A stretch of 55,507 nt of DNA from NCBI GenBank assembly GCA_018398765.1, contig JAHBMJ010000830.1, positions 64,001 through 119,507 of the forward strand, in the 5' to 3' direction. The number at the start of each line of letters is the position of its first letter. The stretch's first letter is position 1. This DNA comes from Chromera velia (lineage: Eukaryota > Sar > Chromeraceae). The translations under genes were made by a program, and so were the position numbers. A model generated the notes under the pieces. That model worked only from the letters and a program-made list of their open reading frames with translations, did not search any database and was not told the DNA's origin. This document shows positions 49,101 to 55,507 of this stretch, in pieces.

Positions 49101-52100
49101 CCCCGGCCGGCTGCTGGTGGTTCATCAGAAGAGGCGGAGGCGGAGGGGCCTGCAAGCCAGACTGCCCCTGTTGCTGTTGCTGTGACCCAGGAAGTGTCGG
49201 GGGGCGCGGCTGAAGGGCAGGCTGGGAAGAGGAGGAAGAGGAGGTGGTGGGTTTCGGGTGGGTGGACGACTGCGCAACAGCGGAGTGATGTTTGGCGTGA
49301 CCGGCGGGGGTTTGGTCTGGGGGTTGAAGGGGAAGACGAGGATGGTCCTTTTCTGGGTGGGGGGCAGATGCAGATGCAGAATGATGAGAGTCATGCACCC
49401 CACTCCCACTCCCGCTTTCTCCGCCTGCTGCTGCTGCCTGCTCTTCTCTTCCCTTCAACCACTCAACCCGTCTCCGCTCTTGCTCGGGAGTGGGGCCCGG
49501 AAGCAACGGAGGCTGGGACTGCCCGTGAGTGTGTGAAGAAGAGGAAGACCGGCCACCCCCCTGGGGACCTACATTGGTCGCAGTCGCTGCAGGAGGAGCG
49601 TGAGCGAGAGGGGGGGCACCCGATGCTCCTCCCCCTCCATGTCTTCCCTGTCCAGTGCTACCCCTTGCAGCACTCTCCTGCTGCTGCTGCTGTTGGGATA
49701 ATTGGAGAACCCCTGATGATCCCATAGAGGACGCACCCAAATGGGAAGAGGAACCCAGTGCCCCTGCAGAAGCAGGGTGACTTACAGAAAGAGGCAAAGA
49801 CAAAGGGGCGGAGGAAGTAGAGAGGACCGCACTCTGATGAAGAGCACCCCCTCCGCCGTCTCCACACAAACCCGCTGACCCCGACACGTTGGGGACAAAA
49901 GATGAGGACGCACTCGGCGCTGCAGTAGAGGCTGCCGCACCCCCTGCTCTTCCCTTCTGCAAACTCTCACCAGCACCCCCAACATGCGCATGGTGACGAG
50001 TATCAGCAACTGCTGCCTCACCCCCAGGCGGAACCGGAACAACAGAAGAGGGAGATGAAGCATTGCCCCACACTCCCCCCCCACCTCCACCTTTGGTGGT
50101 ATGATGCTGCTGTGGCACTCCTCCTGCTGCTGCTGTCGCTTGACTCTGATTGCTCAGACTGCTCGTTTGGCTCTGGGACTGAGCGGCGCGACTGGCGTGC
50201 CCTTTCGCACGGGCCGAAGGCCCAGCTGCTGTTGCTGCTGAACCTCCTTCGTCCCCCCCACCCACTCTGCCAGCGCCGGCTGCAGATGCAGCAGCAGTGT
50301 CCTTCTCTCTCTCTGCAACCCCACCCGCACGTGGTGCTCTCGAAGGCCGTGTCTCGTCTCTCTCTCTCATCCCACCACTAATTTGACCTCCTGCAGAAGA
50401 AGCGGAGGCGCCCACTTGGCCCCTCGCTTGGTGCTGCTGCTGGGCGTTTTGCGCTGCCGCCGCCACCTGGGGCTGAAAGGGGTTCGCGGGTGGCTGCTGA
50501 GACGGGGACACATCAAAAACATCAAATCTATTTTTCCGATCAGGCGTCGGAATCTCTACGGGCGAAACGGGGGGTTCGTCAGAATATCCAAAGGCGCCCT
50601 GGAGATTCAATTTGAATAGAGGACTCAACCCCCCGCTCTGCTGAGCTTGTTGAAGTGCAGCTGAGCCTGCCTGAAGCCTTGCCTGTCTTTCCCGCTGATG
50701 CAGCTGTGCCTGTTGACCAAACTCAGCTGCCGAGAAATATTCCAACAAAACCGGATCATTCCTCAAAGCATCGGGAGCCCTAGATAGAGTGGGACTTGCC
50801 AACGAATGAAGAATCCTCTGTCTTTCCCTTTCACGATCGTCATCCACATCAACAGAAACTGCCTGCATCAAGGGAAGAGGCACCCTTCCCCCCGCAGAGA
50901 AACGACTCGGAAATCCACCCTCCATTTCCAGACGTGCCCCATGCCTTCCAAGAGCCATGGGGCCACGTCGGAAAACGCCTAAACGCCCCCCCCTCTCGTG
51001 TCTAGTGCCACCAAACATTCCCCCCCCATGATTTTCAAGCAACCCAGCTGACGCGCCTGCACCCCCTCCAGGAAACGACCTAGGCTGTGGCGACGGCTTT
51101 TGAGGAAATGAACGCCACACCTCAACAAACTCACTCCCTTCAACACTCCCTCCCCCTTGAGCACCTGAAGACGCATTACCTGTCTGCTGCTGCTGCTGCT
51201 GTGCCCCTCCCCCCCCACCCTGCAAATGTCCCCCTCCCCTTTCACGCTCCCTCCACCCACCCCCACCCCCACTACTAGAACCACCACCAACAGAAGTCGA
51301 AGTCACACCTGCTGATGGGGTGCCTGTCCCCGAAGGCACCCTCAGAATCTGCGGGCTTCGCTTCGACCCATCCCTGCTGCTGTCTCTATCAAGAGTTTGA
51401 CCCCCCCCCCTTTCCCTTTCGAGAGAAAGAGACAGGGGGTGCTCACCAGCTCCCCGCCCCCCAGGGCCCCCGGGTCCGCCTTGCCAAGCAGCTGCGCCCC
51501 CACCCTGAAGATGGGCCGCAAGAACCTGCGAACAGCAAAATTCCACTGATAGTAAACACGAACGAAGAGCGACAAACCCCAAAAGAGTCACTTACAAACA
51601 GCAGTTTTCAAACCGATCGCGGGGAGGGAACGGAACGAGGAATCTCCGCTGAAGAAGGAGCCGAGACGGAAAAAGACTCATCAGAGAACCGGCCAAACAT
51701 GAGGAGGCGGCAGCAGGAAAGCAAAAGAAAAGGAAAGAAAAGGCATGCGAGAGGCAGAGACCCGAAAGCCAAAAAAAAAAGAAGAACGGACACTCCAAAC
51801 AAACCACGCAGCCTCTCATGGTAAGCGAGTGTTCAACCACGTATGCAGAAAAGCAAGAAAGGGCGTACCGAGCTTTCCGGAACCGATCGGAGACGGTCTA
51901 TTTGGCTTCCGCCTCTTTCTCGTGGAGTCCACTCCGATGACACCTGTACTGGAGGAGCGGAGTAAATGTCGTTGGCGAGATCAAACGCGAACGTGCCATG
52001 TCCCCCCGCTCCGTCTTTATTTCTCTGGGGAATTGAGATCTTCAGAGACTCCTGAATGGATCTTTGACGGTTCCCCCTCTCCTTATACCTTTGGGCAAAC

Positions 52101-52585
52101 CCACCACACCCACTGCTACTACTACTACTTCCAATAACTCCCACTCCTCCGGTGGAAAGAGAAAGAGGATCAGAACCCGGCATTGCCCCAGGCACTCCTC
52201 TACCCCCTCCCCCAGTCTCTGCAGGACGGGGTTCTCCTGCAGGTGACCGTCCTTGCACGTGATTGGAGGAGGAAGAGGCACCGGAAGAACCAAGTTGGGG
52301 GTTCATGAACGCACCGCCGACTCCAAGCTCATGAGGAGCCCCTACCAGAGGACCCCCCCCGGGTGCAGCAGAAGCAGAAGCCACCGAGGCAACTTGCTGC
52401 GACCCACGAACAAACTCGACTGCTGTTGGAATCAGGGCGCTGTTCTGCTGCATAGCGCCCGGATTCCCAGCGAGTGATGGATTCATGTGCTGAGACGAAA
52501 GAAAGGGCTTCACCCCATTCACCGCCACAGGGTCTAGATGAGAGGCCTGCACGGAAGGGTGACGCTGACTGCCCTGCTGCTGCAT
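45156..52585 (-). CDS. Giant Gln/Pro/Gly/Ser-rich low-complexity protein
   Basis: Proposed exons: 52585-51869, 51525-45492, 45193-45156; 6789 nt, 2262 residues. The first junction is good (donor GTACGC, acceptor TTCGCAG, phase 0). The last exon (ending AAMPSCYED) is a weaker call. Homopolymeric Gln, Ala, Gly, Ser and Pro tracts fill most of the protein. Islands of ordinary sequence remain: GTFAFDLANDIYSAPP and QIDRLRSVPESS in exon 1, a charged RERERQRILHSLASPTLS region, DPVLLEYFSAAEFGQQ, SPLFKLNLQGAFGY, and near the end EPISLERLHSILLHQ and PENIISQLAAQLSILG. No domain was recognised. The composition suits RNA-granule scaffolds or transcription co-regulators (inference). The coding frame would read on past 45492 into a (TTTCT)n intron as a Phe/Ser run. 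Confidence 0.65.
45401..45490. repeat. (GAAAAGAAA)n array
   Basis: Purine array on plus. On the minus strand it is the pyrimidine stretch starting right at the donor of exon 2 of the large low-complexity gene. Confidence 0.9.
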
Positions 52586-53326
52586 TGCTTACAACTGACT
52601 GCAAGGATCTCTTTGACAACTGATAAAGAGGACTGGGTCCTCTGATGAAGAAGAACGAAATGATCTTCTTCCGACTCTCTCCCAGACAACAGACTGCTGA
52701 ACTTTCTTCACAAAAACAACTCGCCGGCACATTCTGCTCGGCGCACAGCTGGATCACCTTAAGCTTTGAGCACAGCGGCACGGCCTCATGGTAACTCTGT
52801 TCCTGTAAAGCCGACCGCGTTTACTTCTTTCTCTCCACAACTGTCACGTATTAGCTGTTTCTTGCTACGAGACTGGCGCTTCTTTCAGCTGTTGCTGGTC
52901 GACCGCGGTCGAGGAAAAAGGAAATTTTCTGCGCGGCATAGCGCGGCATGCATAGCGCGGCAGCTTGAGGGGCACAACTCTTTAATTGGGCCAACGAATT
53001 AAGAAACTCCGCATGCATCGCGCTCGCACGGAGTCGTCACTCCGAAATTCAGCCTTTTGGGTCAGACTGAGCATGACTGCAGAGTTTAATTGGCTCCACG
53101 ATGCTGCACGCTTCAACTTTGGCAAGCGGTCTATGCAGACTGAGCGAGCTATACCGCATCATTCTCCGCACGCTCTGTGGGTCTGTGTATTAACACCTGA
53201 CCGCTTGTGCTCCATTGACTTGTCTGTCCTTGCTGGTGTACCTGAGTGGTCCTTTTTTGCGTTCGCCTCCGCGCATCCGCATCACTGACTGAACCGCACT
53301 AGTGACTACCGGAGACTGCCACCCAG
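52586..53326. promoter_or_regulatory. Divergent intergenic region between the low-complexity gene (-) and plastid-targeted gene (+)
   Basis: A 741-bp gap between outward-facing starts. It contains GCGCGGCATAGCGCGGC direct repeats near 52931-52960. No core promoter motif was identified; the role is inferred. Confidence 0.35.
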
Positions 53327-53788
53327 ATGCGCCACCTCAGTCTACTCTCCTGCCTGTGCCTGGCTCTGGTGCAGGTAAAAGGATTTCTTAAGTTAGTCCC
53401 CAGCACACCTCGCAGTCGGCCCAGACTGTCCACTGCTGAATGGGGACGGACTACTCTTGGAGCTTTGGGGGGAGTGACGGAGACGGAGGAGACGGGCAAA
53501 CACGAAGGAAGAGAGCAGGCACACGTTCCCTCTCGGCGAGCAGGCCTGCTGTCTGCAGCCCTCTTATCGCTGGCCACAGTTTCCCCCCTCATCTCCGCAG
53601 TAGGACTGGGGGGCAGAACTCCCGTATCACTCGAAGCGTTCGCGGCCGAGGAAGGGGGGGTCCCTGACGAGGAACAAAAACGCATTGCGCGTCGGAAAGC
53701 TCGCGAACAAGCAGCCAAAGCAGAGGGAGGGATTGGGCCGAAAAAGTTCAAGGGCAACAGGACAGGCGACCTCATGAAGGATGTTCAG
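53327..53788 (+). CDS. First exon of a probable thylakoid-lumen protein (tripartite leader)
   Basis: Exon 1 encodes 154 residues and ends at CAG before donor GTAGGT (phase 0). Residues 1-19 are a signal peptide (MRHLSLLSCLCLALVQVKG). They are followed by FLKLVPSTPRSRPRLS, a Phe-initiated transit peptide. At about 74-115 a second leader starts with twin Arg (SRRAGLLSAALLSLATVS) and ends near AFA-AE, as in Tat-dependent thylakoid transfer signals. The mature start is charged (EEQKRIARRKAREQAAKA, then GPKKFKGNRTGDLMKDVQ). The likely route is ER, plastid stroma, then thylakoid lumen. I do not recognise the mature protein; the remaining exons were not found before the repeats at 54088 and may lie beyond the window. 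Confidence 0.65.
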
Positions 53789-54087
53789 GTAGGTGCTGAA
53801 GTTTGGAAAGCCTTCGGTAGACTTTCTTTGAGCCGTGCTTCTCTTTTCGTGCCATCACCTACCTGTGTACCTGGGTACGGATAAAAGAAATAGCGTTCTC
53901 AAGAGGTGACGCACGCAGCGCGTGTGTGCCTGTACTGGCCTGTGTGGGTCCATGTCAGCGCCCTGACCTGTGTTGCAGATGTTCGTGTGCTCATAGCTGA
54001 CGTGTGTGCGTCTCTTTGTCTGCGTGTAAAGGGGATCCCGCTCTATCCCCCGACCCTCGCTTTCTCTCAGCCTCCCTGTCCATCTGT

Positions 54088-54209
54088 TGTCACTTTGTCT
54101 GTCTGTCTGTCTGTCTGCCTGTCTGTCTGTCTGTCTGTCTGTGTCTGTCTGTCTGTCTGTCTGTGTCTGTCTGTCTGTCTGTCTGTGTCAGTCTGTCTGT
54201 ATCTGTCTG

Positions 54210-54240
<31 letters not shown>

Positions 54241-54527
54241 GCTGTTCTTTTGTCTTTGTTCTTTCTTTTTGTCTCTTGTGTTCATGAAGAAAAGGAGGGA
54301 AAAGAAGAAGAAACATATAGTCTGTGTGTATAGTCTGTCTGTCTGTCTGTCTGTGTGTCTGTCTGTCTGTCTGTCTATCTGTCTGTCTGCCTGCCCACGT
54401 TGTTTGATTGTTGGTGCTGTTCTTTTGTCTTTGTTCTTTCTTTCTTTTTGTCTGTTGTGTTCATGAAGAAAAGGAGGGAGAAGAAGAAGAAACATATAGT
54501 CTGTCTGTCTGTCTGTCTGTCTGTCTG

Positions 54528-54558
<31 letters not shown>

Positions 54559-54695
54559 GTCTGTCTGTCTGTCTGTCTGTCTGTGCTGTTCTTTTGTCTT
54601 TGTTCTTTCTTTCTTTTTGTCTCTTGTGTTCATGAAGAAAAGGAGGGAAAAGAAGAAGAAACATATAGTCTGTGTGTATAGTCTGTCTGTCTGTC
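54088..54695. repeat. Higher-order repeat: (TGTC)n alternating with a 95-bp unit
   Basis: Three copies of a roughly 95-bp unit (starting GCTGTTCTTTTGTCTTTG) lie at 54241, 54416 and 54585, separated by (CTGT)n arrays. The periods are 175 and 169 bp. Each unit runs from a pyrimidine part through TTCATGAAGAA to a purine part (GGAGGGAAAAGAAGAAGAAAC). Long frames here on both strands are artefacts. Confidence 0.95.
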
Positions 54696-54701
54696 CCCCA
54701 G

Positions 54702-55507
54702 AACACAGAAGATGTCGTCCGCCATTTCCGCCCCCAGAAAGGCCTGTCCAGAAAAGGCTTCCGCACATTCGATTTCACCACGATGCACACACCGCTGCAG
54801 CACCAAGATTTGAAGGAGAAGGTGGGGGAAGCAGTCATAGAAGCCGCCTGTTGTGTAGTGGGGTTTGTGCCCTTCTCCGCCTCGTTTGCCGCCTCCAAAA
54901 GCATTTATCTCACAGAGAAGGGGGAGTGGAGTACACTCTTGAATTTGTCAATGGAAGAGACAAAAGTCTTCCATCTGAAGGACATCCTTGAAATGATCTC
55001 CTGGATTGTAGACATTACCTTTATTTCCAACGAAGAAGGAAAACTCCGCCGTCCGAAAATTGGTCCCCCGATGGGGACCAACTGCTCCCCGGAATTGAGC
55101 AACCTCTGTCTCTATTGTGATGAGGCGAGGTTCATTGATGGACTTGTGCGGGAGGGAAAGACAGAAGAGGCAAAGAAGTACCGGGACTCCTTTCGCCTCA
55201 TTGATGACATTCTCCATCGAGGGGTGGAGAACCCTCCCAATAAAGACAGTTATGGTGGACTCGAATTCAAAGAGACCACCAAGTCGGACGGCTCTGTTGA
55301 TTTCATCGGAGTCAGTTTTGACTGTCTTGCCGACGGCTGTCTCTCCCTTTCAGTGATCAACAAAGCAGCATCCTATCCCTACCCCATCATCAAGTTTCCT
55401 TCCGCCCGTTCGAATGCCCCAGCACGACAGATGTCAAGCGTGTTCCAGGGTCAGCTGGCACGCTTCAAATTTGTCTGCTCCACCCTATCCGCTTTCAGAG
55501 AAGCCGC
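54702..55507 (+). mobile_element. Reverse transcriptase fragment, truncated by window end
   Basis: The frame is open from about 54669 through the end of the window. Motif A region: FRTFDFTTMHTPL. Motif B: IGPPMGTNCSPELSNLCLY, followed by DEARFIDGLV. Motif C: FRLIDDILH, where Leu replaces the usual Tyr before the catalytic IDD. This arrangement (FDFxTxxT, PMGTxCxPxxxNL, xIDD) occurs in a group of eukaryotic RT genes with Penelope-like affinities; exact placement is uncertain. RT motifs upstream of A are missing. The fragment begins right after a CCCCCAG at 54701, which could act as a phase-0 splice acceptor. It is intact as far as it can be read. Confidence 0.8.

Noticed and set aside
54067-54768. 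233-residue minus-strand frame
   Set aside because: It translates the TGTC higher-order repeat only (Thr/Asp/Arg/Gln tetrads).

Overview
This is nuclear DNA of a eukaryote. Protein-coding genes are cut into many short exons by GT-AG introns, and long microsatellites fill the introns and spacers. Two predicted proteins start with a signal peptide, then a Phe and a basic Ser/Thr/Arg-rich stretch. That is the bipartite leader of proteins imported into a complex red-lineage plastid. A cytoplasmic dynein subunit is also present. Together these suggest a photosynthetic alveolate or other complex alga; a chromerid such as Chromera velia is my best guess, inferred and not proven. A single N at 7803 shows draft assembly. 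No tRNA, rRNA or CRISPR array was seen.

Layout. 68-614: a small inverted-repeat transposon filled with a CATC minisatellite. 1477-2411 (-): Cys-motif protein with one frameshift, head to head with 2962-3867 (+), an unknown protein with hydrophobic C-terminus. 4352-6710: dead LINE. 8049-16410 (-): cytoplasmic dynein light intermediate chain (DLIC), 18 exons, head to head with 17126-19522 (+), a frame-disrupted secreted/type I membrane protein with L-domain-like leucine-rich units. 19523-24665: repeats, including a 542-bp MITE-like element and a large foldback. 24666-30326 (-): RlmN-type radical SAM RNA methyltransferase, 8 exons, with a plastid leader and a long disordered tail. It lies head to head with 30770-39598 (+), a 10-exon fusion of helical (OPR/heptatricopeptide-like) repeats to an RluA-type pseudouridine synthase. 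39599-45155: no convincing gene. 45156-52585 (-): 2,262-residue Gln/Pro/Gly/Ser-rich protein, head to head with 53327-53788 (+), the first exon of a probable thylakoid-lumen protein. 54702 to the window end: a reverse transcriptase fragment.

The genes thus form four divergent pairs with 443-741 bp gaps. AT-rich, transposon-loaded islands sit at 3' ends. The most interesting locus is 24666-39598, where two RNA-modifying enzymes share one short divergent promoter. One lacks the usual resolving Cys, and the other is fused to a putative RNA-binding repeat array.

The spliced models were built by hand from splice motifs and reading phase. The DLIC, RlmN and repeat-PUS models each close in frame over all exons (1437, 3051 and 5016 nt). 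Exon ends are therefore well supported but unverified by transcripts.
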